NCBI RefSeq assembly: GCF_900185645.1 | Contig: NZ_FYAM01000004.1 | Location: 1 to 64,000, forward strand | Direction of reading: 5' to 3' | DNA length: 64,000 nt | From: Clostridium sp. BSD9I1 | Lineage (GTDB): Bacteria; Bacillota; Clostridia; Clostridiales; Clostridiaceae | Shown here: positions 42,567-53,900 of the stretch, one piece after another | Layout of the letters: the number at the start of each line of letters is the position of its first letter | Numbering within the stretch: the stretch's first letter is position 1 | Notes under the pieces: model-generated | Databases searched by the model: none | Told to the model about the DNA's origin: nothing | The model's input: the letters and a program-made list of their open reading frames with translations, nothing else | Translations under genes and position numbers: made by a program

Positions 42567-42899
42567 ATGAAATATGAAAAGAACACAATATACATCACGG
42601 GAATTGCACATTCTAATAGCAGTGATCCAATCACAGTGCAGTATAACATTTTTTTCCTAGGAGTAATAATAAATAAGGACACATCACAGATAGTTGATAT
42701 AGCATGTAATGCTATAAGTCCCATTACTGTAGAGTTTATAAAATCCATTATAATTGAACACAACATAGTAGATGACATTCAAAAAATTATTTGTGAAATA
42801 CAAGAAAGATTTTTTGGAACTTCACAAAAGGCTCTTATTGTAGCCCTTAAGGATGTACATAACAAGTATTTGGTAGAACTAAAAAAACACAAAAAGTAA
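42567..42899 (+). CDS. DUF3870 family protein
   Basis: A 110-residue small protein with the DUF3870-like N-terminal TIYITGIAHSNSSDPIT and the later IVDIACNAISPITVEFIKS and the C-terminal TSQKALIVALKDVHNKYLV. AAGAGGAGG precedes the ATG pair (42564 or 42567). The function of this family is unknown. It lies 32 bases upstream of the NhaC-type antiporter, with which it is probably cotranscribed. Confidence 0.8.
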   Translation: MKYEKNTIYITGIAHSNSSDPITVQYNIFFLGVIINKDTSQIVDIACNAISPITVEFIKSIIIEHNIVDDIQKIICEIQERFFGTSQKALIVALKDVHNKYLVELKKHKK

Positions 42900-42931
42900 C
42901 AATAAAATAAATATAAAAGGAGAAAAGATGG

Positions 42932-44272
42932 GTGGACATTATAGTAACCTTTATAATTTGTTTTGTGATTCTTATAGGTAGTGTACTTAAAGGGGTATAT
43001 ATAGGGTATCCTCTTATACTAAGTCTTATGTTATTTATATACACTGCAACAAGAAAAGGATTTCCTATAAAAGATGTATTAAAAATGGCGTATAAGGGTG
43101 GAAAAAAATCTCTCGTGGTAGTAAAGATATTTTTAATTATAGGTGGGATAACAGGAATTTGGATGGCCAGTGGTACTGTACCATCACTTGTTTTCTATGG
43201 CATGAAGTTTTTAAAGCCACAACTTTTCATATTATTTGCATTTTTAATAAGTTCATTTGTATCCTTTCTTATAGGTACATCTCTTGGAACTGTTAGCACT
43301 GCAGGTTTGGCTCTAATTGTAGTCGCAAGAGGAGGAGGAGTAAATGAAGTAATTACAGCAGGTGCAATTATTTCTGGAATATATTTTGGGGATAGATGTT
43401 CCCCTATGTCCTCTAGCGCTAGTTTAGTTGCTACTTTAACAGAAACAGAGCTTTATACAAATATAAAAAACATGTTTAAAACAGCCATAGTCCCATTTGC
43501 ATTAGCCGTAATATTTTATACATTTTATTCCTACAAATATCCTCTAAATACAATTGGTTCCACTATAGCAGATGAAATTGTAAAGGTTTTTAATGTTGGA
43601 ATTATAGTACTATTACCAGCATTTTTAATTTTACTACTCTCACTTTGTAGGGTTAATGTCAAGGCATCCATGCTTATAAGTATAATTGCGGCAATATTTA
43701 TAAGTATGATAGTGCAGCATAACAGTTTTGTTAGTTCTCTTAAATATGTATTTTTAGGATACGTTATGGAAAATGATAGCCCTCTTAGAACTATAATGAA
43801 AGGTGGAGGGGTAATATCTATGTTAAAAGCATCTATAGCTGTATTCATATCCTCATCTTTTACCGGAATCTTTGAGGGAACTGAAATGTTAAAGTCTGTA
43901 GAGAATTTAATTAATAAGGCCCAAAATAGGCATCAGCTGTTTTTGGCAACTGTTGTTACAAGCACAATAACTGCAGCTTTTGGGTGTAGTCAGACCTTGT
44001 CGGTTATATTAACCCATATGTTAGTAAGGGATGCTTATGAGAAAAATTCCATAAGTAAGTATGATTTAGCTATAGATTTAGAAAACACAGCTATAGTTAT
44101 TTCAGCCTTTATACCTTGGAATATAGCATTACTAGTTCCTCTTACTACTCTTAATGTAAGCGTGAGCTCAGAACTCTATGCAAGTTACTTGTATTTTATA
44201 CCACTAGTAAGTTATGTTTTTTATAAAGTTGGTAGTTTAAAGTTAAATAAAGATATGAATATAACTACCTAA
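42932..44272 (+). CDS. NhaC-family Na+/H+ antiporter
   Basis: A 446-residue membrane protein with about 11-12 hydrophobic segments. GTSLGTVSTAGLALIVVARG, then SGIYFGDRCSPMSSSASLVA (NhaC signature) and AAFGCSQTLSVILTHMLV support the family. NhaC-type proteins exchange Na+ for H+ and some exchange organic acids (malate/lactate). The start is GTG 42932, AAAGGAG upstream. DUF3870 is its partner gene. Confidence 0.86.
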   Translation: MDIIVTFIICFVILIGSVLKGVYIGYPLILSLMLFIYTATRKGFPIKDVLKMAYKGGKKSLVVVKIFLIIGGITGIWMASGTVPSLVFYGMKFLKPQLFILFAFLISSFVSFLIGTSLGTVSTAGLALIVVARGGGVNEVITAGAIISGIYFGDRCSPMSSSASLVATLTETELYTNIKNMFKTAIVPFALAVIFYTFYSYKYPLNTIGSTIADEIVKVFNVGIIVLLPAFLILLLSLCRVNVKASMLISIIAAIFISMIVQHNSFVSSLKYVFLGYVMENDSPLRTIMKGGGVISMLKASIAVFISSSFTGIFEGTEMLKSVENLINKAQNRHQLFLATVVTSTITAAFGCSQTLSVILTHMLVRDAYEKNSISKYDLAIDLENTAIVISAFIPWNIALLVPLTTLNVSVSSELYASYLYFIPLVSYVFYKVGSLKLNKDMNITT

Positions 44273-44410
44273 TTATAAATTTAGATTAATTTTTAATATA
44301 TTTTAAATTTTATGTGGAAAACTGAAGTAATCCTAATTATAATATAATTGTAGCTTAAGATAATAAACTTGCTACATATAAATGTGAGTATAAATTTTGG
44401 GGGTGGCGAG

Positions 44411-46180
44411 TTGAGAAGAAACAAAATGTTATTTTTGATAATATCATTTATGTTAAGTTTCTTATTTTTAAGTAATGCTGTTGTATATGCAGCAGAAGAC
44501 TATATACAATGGAAGACTACGTATAGTATTTCGGATTTGAGTAAAAGTTGGAATATAAAGTTTAATTATCCTATAAATGCGACTTCAGTGAATGAAAGTA
44601 ATTTTAAAATGGTAGACGATTCTGGGCAGAATATTGGAATAAATCCTGTTTTAAATTCTGATAATAGGTCTGTAACTGTGGCTTTAAAATCAGGAGTAAA
44701 ATATGAAGTTGGAAAAACATATACTTTGACAATAAGCAAAAACATTCAAAAAACTTCAGGAGATACGTTAAAACAAGATGTAAAAATGAATTTTACTGTA
44801 AAGTCTTCACCGTTGAATCCACCAGTAAGCAATGACTTTAAGGTAGTATTAGATGCAGGCCATGGTGGACAAGACGATGGAATAATCGGGCTTAATGGAT
44901 TAAAAGAAAAGGATTTAGCGTTAAGTGTGGCATTAAAAGCTGGAGAGATTTTAGAGCAAAAGGGCATCAATGTAATTTATACTAGAATAAATGATGATAT
45001 AAGTTGGGCAGCTAATGATATGAATTCACGTTTTGCACAGCTTAGTACGTCTGGTGCCAGCTATGTAGTAAGTATACATGCCAATTTAGCAGGAAGTATG
45101 GATGCTTCTGGTCTTGAAACGTTCTATATGTCGGGAAATAGCAAATCTCAGACGCTAGCAAGCTTATTACAAAGCAACATGGTCTCAAAAACAGGTGCTA
45201 CTAATAGGGGGATTAAGACTGGATCAATGCCAGAGTTTACAGCACTGCCCAATATACCTACTGCTAAGGTGTTTTTGGGATTTTTAAGTAATCCAGATGA
45301 GGAGGATAAGCTTTCTGATCTAGCTACTCAATATAAATATGCAGAAGGAATAGCAAATGCTATAATGCAAGTTAAAAGTTCTGCATCAGCTATTACAGAT
45401 ATTGCAGAAAAGGATGTTATAAAGTCAGTAACTGAGGGAGGCACAATTACACTTCCAACTACTGTTACTGCAACAAGAAATGATGGAACCAAAGAACAAG
45501 TTGCCGTGAAGTGGGACAAGCCTTCAGTGAATACGAGTACGGCTGGTACATATACTCATATAGGAACTGTCGATGGATATTCAGGAAAGGTTATATGGAC
45601 TATTTTAGTAACTAAAAGCGGTAAATATACTGTGGTTGTAGACCCGGGGCATGGAGGATATGATCCTGGAGCTGTAGGACCTACAGGACTTAAGGAAAAG
45701 GACGTAACATTATCAGTTGGTTTAAAACTTGGGAAGTTACTTGAGGCTAAGGGAATAAGAGTAGTGTATACACGAAGTAGTGATGTTGTATCATGGCCAG
45801 CTAATGAATCATTAGATTTACAAAAAAGAGTATCGATAGCAAATCAGGCAAATGCGAATTACTATATATCTATACACTGTAATTCAGCCGTACCTGCTGC
45901 TAATGGAACAGAAACCTATTGGTGGGATGGAGGAAGTACTGCAAGTCAAAGGTTAGCTACATATGTTCAGCAGGAACTTATAAGCAAACTTGGAACTGTA
46001 GATAGAAAGGTTAAAACTGCAGGATTTTATGTTATTAAATATACAGATGCTCCAGCAATACTTACTGAGCTTGAGTTTATAAGTAATCCTACAGCAGAAA
46101 ACAATTTAAGAAATGCTGCGTTTCAGGATAAGTGTGCTCAAGCTTTGGCAAATGGAATATTTAAAGCACTAGGAATGTAG
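44411..46180 (+). CDS. N-acetylmuramoyl-L-alanine amidase with two catalytic domains
   Basis: A 589-residue exported enzyme. Signal peptide (about 1-28, ending VYAAE), a Big_5 Ig-like domain (about 32-130), Amidase_3 domain 1 (about 140-330), a Big_4-type Ig-like domain (about 340-410) and Amidase_3 domain 2 (about 415-589). Both have HGG, the metal-binding Glu in LKEKD and the SIH His. Domain 2 keeps the catalytic Glu (LTELEF, residue 553); domain 1 has Phe288 in that position (VFLGFL). So one domain looks active and one degenerate. The start is TTG 44411 with GGGGGTGG. Confidence 0.88.
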   Translation: MRRNKMLFLIISFMLSFLFLSNAVVYAAEDYIQWKTTYSISDLSKSWNIKFNYPINATSVNESNFKMVDDSGQNIGINPVLNSDNRSVTVALKSGVKYEVGKTYTLTISKNIQKTSGDTLKQDVKMNFTVKSSPLNPPVSNDFKVVLDAGHGGQDDGIIGLNGLKEKDLALSVALKAGEILEQKGINVIYTRINDDISWAANDMNSRFAQLSTSGASYVVSIHANLAGSMDASGLETFYMSGNSKSQTLASLLQSNMVSKTGATNRGIKTGSMPEFTALPNIPTAKVFLGFLSNPDEEDKLSDLATQYKYAEGIANAIMQVKSSASAITDIAEKDVIKSVTEGGTITLPTTVTATRNDGTKEQVAVKWDKPSVNTSTAGTYTHIGTVDGYSGKVIWTILVTKSGKYTVVVDPGHGGYDPGAVGPTGLKEKDVTLSVGLKLGKLLEAKGIRVVYTRSSDVVSWPANESLDLQKRVSIANQANANYYISIHCNSAVPAANGTETYWWDGGSTASQRLATYVQQELISKLGTVDRKVKTAGFYVIKYTDAPAILTELEFISNPTAENNLRNAAFQDKCAQALANGIFKALGM

Positions 46181-46257
46181 TAAAATAAATTGACAATAAA
46201 ATTTTAATATACTATAATATAATAAAATTTCACTTAGATTAATATTATTAATTAAAA

Positions 46258-46490
46258 GCAGTGAAAAGGAAAAGTATTTAAAGTCTATAGCTTACAGAGA
46301 GTGGAGATTGGTGAAAATCCATAGTTTATAGTTTAAAGAAAATCACCTTGGAGTTGAATGCTGAAATTATAGTAAGCTTATCCGTAATCTCGCGTTAAGA
46401 GATAGGGCATGAAAGTGCTTGAAATTTATATCCATAGGTGGTATAGCGAGTTTAACTTCGTCCTATTTGGGCGAAGTTTTTTGTTTTTTA
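46258..46490 (+). promoter_or_regulatory. T-box riboswitch of ileS
   Basis: A tRNA-Ile-sensing leader. GGTGAAAATCC forms part of stem I, AAGAAAATCACCTTGG offers ATC (Ile) as specifier, GGTGGTATAGCGAG carries the T-box bulge TGGT (discriminator A) in a diverged sequence, and AACTTCGTCC (46454-46463) with GGGCGAAGTT (46469-46478) followed by T6 is the terminator. Confidence 0.88.
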
Positions 46491-46551
46491 GTATATAAAT
46501 TGTTTATTATACAAAATGAAGGTCAACAATAATAACAGGAGGGATTGCTTA

Positions 46552-49500
46552 ATGTATAAGAAAATTGATAACTCTAAAGGCTTTGTACAAGTGGAACGTG
46601 ATGTATTAAATTTTTGGGAAAATGAAAAAATAGTTAATAAAAACTTTGATCTAAATAAAGAAGGGGAATATTTTACTTTTTATGATGGGCCGCCAACCGC
46701 TAATGGAAAGCCACATGTAGGCCATGTATTAACAAGAGTAATAAAGGACTTGATTCCAAGATACAAGGTAATGAAGGGGTACAGAGTTTTAAGAAAAGCA
46801 GGATGGGATACTCATGGACTTCCTGTAGAACTTGAAATAGAAAAAAAACTTGGCATTTCTGGAAAACAAGACATAGAAAATTATGGTGTAGAAAAATTTA
46901 TAGAACAATGTAAAGAATCTGTATTTACATATTCAACTATGTGGAAAGATATGTCCGAAAAATTAGCCTTCTGGGTTGATATGGATAACCCTTATGTAAC
47001 ATATCATAATAATTATATAGAATCTGTATGGTGGGCATTAAAACAGATGTGGGAAAAAGAGCTTCTTTACAAAGGACATAAGGTTATACCTTATTGCCCA
47101 AGATGTGGAACGTCTCTTTCATCTCATGAAGTTGCACAAGGATATAAAGATGTAAAAGAAGCTACAGCTATAGCAAAGTTTAAGGTAAAGGGAGAAGAAA
47201 ATAAATACATATTAGCTTGGACAACTACTCCGTGGACTTTACCAAGTAACGTAGCATTAAGTATAAACAAGGCTTATGATTATGTAGAAGTGTTAAATAA
47301 TGATGAGTACCTAATACTTGCTAAGGAACTTGTTTCTAAGGTTATAGAAGGGGAATATGAAATAGTAAGAGAATTTAAGGGCGAAGAATTACTTGGCACA
47401 GAATACGAGCAGCTCTTTAAGTTCGTAACTCCAAAGGAAAAGGCATTTTATGTAGTGCATGCAGATTACGTAACATTATCAGATGGTACAGGGGTTGTAC
47501 ACACTGCACCAGCTTATGGTGAAGATGATAATCAAACAGGAAAAAAGTACAATTTACCTCTTATAAATCTTGTTGATGGAGAAGGCAAATTTGTAGAAGC
47601 TGTTGAGCCTTGGAAGGGTATGTTTGTAAAAAAAGCCGATCCTAAAATTCTTGAAGAACTAAAAGAAAGAGGATTACTTTATAAATCAGAGAAGTTTACT
47701 CACTCATATCCACATTGCTGGAGATGTGACACAACTCTTTTATACTATCCAAAGGATAGCTGGTTTGTTAGAATGACATCACTAAGAGATAAGCTTTTAG
47801 AAAATAACAACAGAGTAAATTGGTATCCTGATAATGTAAGAACAGGAAGATTTGGAAAGTTTTTAGAGAATGTAATAGATTGGGGTATTTCAAGAGATAG
47901 ATATTGGGGAACTCCGCTACCAATTTGGGAATGTGAATGTGGACATAGAGAATGTATAGGAAGTGTAGCAGAACTTAAAGAAAAGGGAATAAATGTACCA
48001 GAAAATATAGAACTTCATAAACCATACATAGATGAAGTTAAATTAAAATGTCCTCATTGTGAAAAGGAGATGAAGAGAACAGGAGAGGTTATAGATTGTT
48101 GGTTTGATTCAGGTTCTATGCCTTTTGCACAACATCATTATCCTTTTGAAAACAAAGAAATATTTGAAAGTAATTTTCCAGCACAGTTTATTTCAGAAGC
48201 TGTAGACCAAACAAGAGGATGGTTTTATACTTTAATGGCTATATCTACATCCTTATTTGATACAAATCCATTTGAAAATTGTATAGTGCTTGGTCATGTA
48301 CTTGATAAACAGGGACTTAAAATGTCAAAGCATAAGGGAAATGTAGTAGATCCATTTGAAATATTAGATAAGGTTGGAGCAGATGCTTGTAGATGGCATT
48401 TCTATACTGCAAGTGCGCCATGGCTTCCAACTAGATTTTCTGTGGAGGACGTAGAAGAAACACAGAGAAAATTCTTAAGTACTTTATGGAATGTATATTC
48501 ATTTTATGTGTTATATGCAGAGATAGATCAGTTTAATCCATTACAATATAAAGATTTTGTAAGTGAAAATGTAATGGATAAATGGATAATTTCTAAATTA
48601 AACACACTAATAAAAACTGTAGAAAGCAACATGGATGGTTATGGAATAACTCAAGCAGCCCTTGCTATTGAAGAGTTTGTAGATGAATTATCTAATTGGT
48701 ATGTAAGAAGAAATAGATCAAGATTCTGGAGTGAAACTTTAACAAATGATAAGATAGGAGCTTATGTAACTTTATACAAGGTTCTTACTACGCTAACACT
48801 AGTAGCGGCTCCATTTGTACCATTTATCACTGAAGAAATATATCAAAACTTAGTACTAGAATTAGATAAGACAGCTAAAGAAAGTGTACATTTATGTCCA
48901 TGGCCAAAATATGCTGAAGAATTAATAGATAATGAGCTTGAAGGAGAAATGGAAGAGGCTTATAAGATGGTTAAGCTCGGAAGAAGCGCTAGAAATGGGG
49001 CTAATATAAAGAATAGACAGCCACTTTCAAAGATGCTTGTAAGTTCTAAATCACTTAAAGAATATTATGGGGATATTATAAGAGATGAACTTAATATAAA
49101 AGAAGTAATATTCGGAGCAGACCTTTCAAGTTATGTTAACTTTGATATTAAGCCAAATTTACCTGTACTTGGTAAGGCTTATGGGAGATATATACCTGTA
49201 ATCAGAAAAGAACTTGGAGCTATGAATCAAATGGAACTAGCTCAAAAGATTCAAACTGGAGAAAGCATAGTAATAAAAGCTAACGATATAGAAATAGAGT
49301 TAAATCAAGATAATTTACTTGTTACAATGCAGGGGCTAGAAGGATTTGCTTTTGCAGGTGAAGGTACTATGGGTGTTGTACTTGATACAACTTTAACAGA
49401 AGAGCTAAGAGAAGAAGGACACCTAAGGGAAATATTAAGTAAAGTTCAAAATATGAGAAAAGAAAACAATTTTGAAGTATCTGATAAGATAATTCTCTAT

Positions 49501-49662
49501 GTAGGTGGAAATGAAAAGCTTGAAAATGTAGCTAAAAAGTTTGAAGATAATATTAAAAAAGAAACTTTATCTATAGAAATAAAGTATAATGAAAATGTAC
49601 AATATGTAGATACTAAGATAAATGGGGAAGACTTCAAACTTCAAGTACAAGTGATAAAGTAA
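46552..49662 (+). CDS. ileS: Isoleucyl-tRNA synthetase
   Basis: A 1036-residue class I synthetase. [13 protein letters not shown] is the HIGH region and [14 protein letters not shown] the KMSKS loop. Editing CP1 is present (about 200-400, [13 protein letters not shown]) with zinc Cys pairs (CPRCG and CECGHRECI). The length and KMSKH loop resemble the longer, IleS2-like enzymes that resist mupirocin, rather than E. coli IleS. ATG 46552 follows CAGGAGGG. It is controlled by the T-box. Confidence 0.96.
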   Translation: MYKKIDNSKGFVQVERDVLNFWENEKIVNKNFDLNKEGEYFTFYDGPPTANGKPHVGHVLTRVIKDLIPRYKVMKGYRVLRKAGWDTHGLPVELEIEKKLGISGKQDIENYGVEKFIEQCKESVFTYSTMWKDMSEKLAFWVDMDNPYVTYHNNYIESVWWALKQMWEKELLYKGHKVIPYCPRCGTSLSSHEVAQGYKDVKEATAIAKFKVKGEENKYILAWTTTPWTLPSNVALSINKAYDYVEVLNNDEYLILAKELVSKVIEGEYEIVREFKGEELLGTEYEQLFKFVTPKEKAFYVVHADYVTLSDGTGVVHTAPAYGEDDNQTGKKYNLPLINLVDGEGKFVEAVEPWKGMFVKKADPKILEELKERGLLYKSEKFTHSYPHCWRCDTTLLYYPKDSWFVRMTSLRDKLLENNNRVNWYPDNVRTGRFGKFLENVIDWGISRDRYWGTPLPIWECECGHRECIGSVAELKEKGINVPENIELHKPYIDEVKLKCPHCEKEMKRTGEVIDCWFDSGSMPFAQHHYPFENKEIFESNFPAQFISEAVDQTRGWFYTLMAISTSLFDTNPFENCIVLGHVLDKQGLKMSKHKGNVVDPFEILDKVGADACRWHFYTASAPWLPTRFSVEDVEETQRKFLSTLWNVYSFYVLYAEIDQFNPLQYKDFVSENVMDKWIISKLNTLIKTVESNMDGYGITQAALAIEEFVDELSNWYVRRNRSRFWSETLTNDKIGAYVTLYKVLTTLTLVAAPFVPFITEEIYQNLVLELDKTAKESVHLCPWPKYAEELIDNELEGEMEEAYKMVKLGRSARNGANIKNRQPLSKMLVSSKSLKEYYGDIIRDELNIKEVIFGADLSSYVNFDIKPNLPVLGKAYGRYIPVIRKELGAMNQMELAQKIQTGESIVIKANDIEIELNQDNLLVTMQGLEGFAFAGEGTMGVVLDTTLTEELREEGHLREILSKVQNMRKENNFEVSDKIILYVGGNEKLENVAKKFEDNIKKETLSIEIKYNENVQYVDTKINGEDFKLQVQVIK

Positions 49663-49668
49663 TTTAAA

Positions 49669-49712
49669 CATAGCATGTAGATAAAAATCGTATCTACATG
49701 CTATTTATATAA
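49669..49712 (+). terminator. Intrinsic terminator of ileS
   Basis: TAGCATGTAGATA (49671-49683) pairs with TATCTACATGCTA (49691-49703). Confidence 0.8.
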
Positions 49713-49734
49713 AAATATTTTTAGGGGTGATATT

Positions 49735-50733
49735 ATGGCAGCATCTATAAAAGACGTTGCGAAAGAGGCAGGAGTCTCTATTGCAACAGTTTCAAGAGTT
49801 TTAAATGACGTAGACGTTGTAAACGATGATACAAAGAAAAAGGTCGTAGATGCAATAAAAAAATTAGGTTATAGACCTAATATAGTGGCAAGAAGTTTAA
49901 AAACGCAGAAAACTAGCACTATTGGCATAATAATTCCAGATATATCAAATCAATTTTATCCTGAAATAGTAAGAGGAGCAGAAGATGTAGCTAATATATA
50001 TGACTACAATATAATTTTGTGTAATACAGACATGGATGTAGAAAAGGAGATGGAATATCTAAAGGTTCTAAGGGAAAAGATGGTAGACGGGGTTCTTTAC
50101 ATGAGTAATTCCCTTGAAAAAAATACAATTGAACTTATAAACAAATTAGAGATTCCTACAGTATTAGTAGAGACCATAGATAAAGATAATAGTTTTCCAA
50201 GTGTAGTAATAGATAATGAACAGGCAGCTTATGATGCAGTAAAATATTTAATAGATAAAGGAAATCATAAGATTGCCTATATTGGTTCAGACGAAGAAAA
50301 TTTTAACGCAGCAGCACTTAGGTATGTTGGATATAAAAGAGCATTAAGAGAAAAAGGTATAAATTTAAATCCTCACCTTGTGCATTTTGGGGGAATGAAA
50401 CCTAACGATGGATATGAAGGTATATTGGATATACTAGATAAGGCAGAAGTAGATGCAGTATTTTGTGCTGGAGATGAAATTGCCATGGGAGTTATAAATG
50501 CATTAAGAGAAAAGGGAATAGATGTGCCAAATAATATAGAAGTAGTAGGTTTTGATAACATATATGCATCGGAAATATTTTATCCTAAACTTACAACTGT
50601 AGCACAGCCAATGTACGATATGGGATCTGTAGGAATGAGAATGCTTATAAAAATAATAAACAAGCAGCCTGTAGAAGAAAAACATTATGTTCTACCATAT
50701 AGGATGATTGAAAGAAACTCCACTAAAAAATAA
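49735..50733 (+). CDS. ccpA: LacI-family regulator, CcpA-like
   Basis: A 332-residue LacI/GalR-type protein. The helix-turn-helix and hinge are ASIKDVAKEAGVSIATVSRV and GYRPNIVARSLKT. IIPDISNQFYPEIVRGAED and AVFCAGDEIAMGVINALREK lead the core periplasmic-binding-like domain. In related clostridia the protein with this sequence pattern, next to ileS, is CcpA (RegA), the carbon catabolite regulator. The name rests on remembered synteny and sequence feel. The ribosome binding site AGGGGTG precedes ATG 49735. Confidence 0.8.
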   Translation: MAASIKDVAKEAGVSIATVSRVLNDVDVVNDDTKKKVVDAIKKLGYRPNIVARSLKTQKTSTIGIIIPDISNQFYPEIVRGAEDVANIYDYNIILCNTDMDVEKEMEYLKVLREKMVDGVLYMSNSLEKNTIELINKLEIPTVLVETIDKDNSFPSVVIDNEQAAYDAVKYLIDKGNHKIAYIGSDEENFNAAALRYVGYKRALREKGINLNPHLVHFGGMKPNDGYEGILDILDKAEVDAVFCAGDEIAMGVINALREKGIDVPNNIEVVGFDNIYASEIFYPKLTTVAQPMYDMGSVGMRMLIKIINKQPVEEKHYVLPYRMIERNSTKK

Positions 50734-50740
50734 AATTAAA

Positions 50741-50781
50741 AATAAAACCATGTAGAAAAATCTACATGGTTTTATTTTTTG
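50741..50781 (+). terminator. Intrinsic terminator of ccpA
   Basis: AAAACCATGTAGA (50744-50756) pairs with TCTACATGGTTTT (50761-50773), then T6. Confidence 0.9.
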
Positions 50782-50879
50782 TGTATTATTTTATGCTTAA
50801 TAATTAAAATAAGTGTTTAATTATGTATTTAGTCTGTATATTAATGTAAATTCAGAACAAATATTGTATTATAAAAATT

Positions 50880-50908
50880 TTGAAAAACATTTACATGGGT
50901 GTTATAAT
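50880..50908 (+). promoter_or_regulatory. Promoter of the large helicase gene
   Basis: TTGAAA (50880-50885), 17 bases, TATAAT (50903-50908), with an upstream TG (extended -10). Confidence 0.75.
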
Positions 50909-50981
50909 TTAACATACAAGTAATATACTTATAGTTTATAGCAAGGACAAGCATCTAGTATAAATTATGGGGGTAAAAGTT

Positions 50982-53900
50982 ATGAGTTTAAACACAAGAG
51001 AAAAGGTAAGAAATGTATTTAATTACCTAGGAAATTTAAAAAAATCTCAAGAAAAAAGGATAAGGCACATAGGGGAGTATGAAAGGGTATTTTTTGAAAA
51101 GGAGCTTTTAAGTCATACTGGATGCAAGATAAGTACTGATGAAGGTTGTATATTAGAAATAAGTAAAGCGGATAAAGAACTATACAGTTATTTCTTTAAT
51201 TTACATCAGCAAATTGAAAACAAATCAAAGAATCTAGAAATTATTTTAGGTAAAGGACTTATTACATGGATAAAAGAAAAAGAAACTATAGTGCATACAA
51301 TGTTTTCTATGCCGTTAGAGCTGGAGTTTAAAGTAGAAAAGGCAATATTTTATTTAAAAAGTAAGGGTAATATGGAGATAGATACTAGCTTTCTAGAAGG
51401 GCTTAATATACATAATTACTCTAAACTTGTAGAAATACAGGAAGAAGTAAGAAGTAAAAATGTTAAAGTCAGTGATTTGGAATATATTAATACTTATTAT
51501 GATCCTATAATAAACATATTATCTGTGGATAATGATAAAGAATTTAAAGTGTGTAATGAAAAGGTATTTAAAGAAAATATAGAAGTAACTTCTAATGTAA
51601 ATGTATTAAATAAAATTGCTATTATAGTTAGAGAATATGATTTAAAAATCTGGAATGAGGAAATAAATCACATACTTGAGCAAATAGATAAGGGATATGA
51701 AATACCAAAAACTATACAGGCGTTGGTTACAAATGAGAAGATAGAGCATACAGATAGTGAAAAAGATGAATGGAAGGATTTGGAGAAGGACTTATTATTT
51801 CCTCTTCCATATAATACAGAGCAAAAGGAAATAGCAACTAGACTATTAAACAACTTTGGACTAGTAGTTCAAGGACCTCCAGGTACAGGTAAAAGTCATA
51901 CTATAGCAAATCTTATATGTCACTTATTGGCTCATGGGAAAAGTGTGTTAGTTACTAGTGAAACCGATAGAGCACTTAAAGCATTAAAGAATATGATTCC
52001 TGAAGAAATAAGTTCACTATGTATGAGTGTTATAGGTAATGAAAATAAGGATATGGATAACCTTGAGAATGCTGTAAAGAATATTACAGATAATTTATCC
52101 ATAAATCCAGTACAACTACAGCAAGAGATAGGAGTATTAAGGATTAAATTAAATGAATGTAAGAGAAATCAAGATAATATAATAGATAAACTTAAATATA
52201 TATGGAAAAATGAAAATGCCACTATTTCATATCATGGAAGAGATTATAGCATAATGGAAATATCTAAATGGCTTAAAGAAAATGAAGAAGAATATTCTTG
52301 GATAGAAGATGATATAAACTCTCATATAAAATCCCCAATTTCAGAAAGTGAATTTGAAGAGGTAATAGAATTTTTAAATGAAGTCCCAAATAAAGAAAGG
52401 GAAATGATTAGTAAGGTATTACCTATTTTAGATAAGATGCCAAGCTATGAGGAGCTTTATAATGTATTTACTAAGTATAAAGAATTAAAAAGTAATTATG
52501 ATTACAATAAAAAAGCATTAGAAAAATGGAACATATCTGATAACAAAAGATTTGATTATGAAGGGCTTATTCAGCTATTAGAAGAAGGATATAACAAGCT
52601 TAATATATGTGAGGAGAGAGAATTAGATAGTTTTGTAAGAGACTTTAACAATAGTGCTTTATTAAGAGACTCCTCAATAGATCTTTTATTAAGGTGGAAA
52701 AGCTATATAAAAAGAATAAGTGTTATAAGAAAGGAATTAAGTGAGCACTGCATAACGCTTCCAAAGGAAGTTGATTTGTCCAATTTAGAAAAGGACTTTC
52801 AAATAGTATTTAATGAATTAGATAAGAAGGGTAAGATTAGCAAGTGGTTTGCATTAAAAAATAAATCACAGAAATATGTTGTTGATAAATGTTTAGTAGA
52901 TGGTAATCCAATAAGTGATATATATCAAGCTACAATATTAAAATTATATTTTGAAAAGAGGCAAATAATTAAAGGTGTTACAAAAGTTTGGAATAGTACC
53001 TTTAAAAGCTATAAAAACATATGTGGCATTTCTGAAAAGGAAGAAGATTTAATAAAAGCAGAAAGGTATATATATAAAATAGAAAATTTATGTCAGTGGA
53101 CCAATAATATAAAACCAAATATAATAAAAAAATTTGGAGCAATCGTTATTCCAAGTGATATTGATTTGAACGATAGAGAAGATTTATTAAATATAAAAGA
53201 ATGTTGCAAGTCAATTAAAGAGGTATATGAGTTACAGGAAATTGAAATTTTTTTAGATAGTATCATAAGAATTATGAATAGTTCTGATTTCACTATTCTA
53301 TGTGAAGCCCTAGAAAAAAGAGATGCTTTAAAACTTCAAGAAAGCTTTAAAGAAGTAGAGAGGCTAAGAATTATAAGAAATAGGTTAAATGGGATAAATG
53401 AAATATTATATAAGATAAAGGGAGTATGTCCTAGATTATATATAAAGTTAACTACAGAAGAATCATTAAATATGAAAAGCTGGAATAATGCCTGGAAGTG
53501 GAAAGAGTGGGATAGCATTCTTAAGGGAGTATGGAAGCAAAATGAGGAATGGCTAGAAGGAAGATTACAAGAGGAAAAACAAAAAGAAAAGGTACTAATT
53601 AGGCAGCTTGTTTATAAAGAAACTTGGTTTAGACAGATATGTAGTATAACAGAAGAAGGAAAGAGGAGCCTTTTTTCATGGCTTCAGGCAGTAAAAAGAA
53701 TTGGAAAAGGAACAGGTAAGTTTGTAAATGATTATATACAAATTGCACAAAAGGAAATGGAGAACTGTAAGGAAGCTATACCTGTATGGATTATGCCTTT
53801 AAATAGGCTTTTAGAAAATGTAAAGCTTTCAGATAAACAATTTGATGTTATTATTTGTGATGAGAGTAGTCAGAGTAATATTTATACCCTATGTGCTCTT

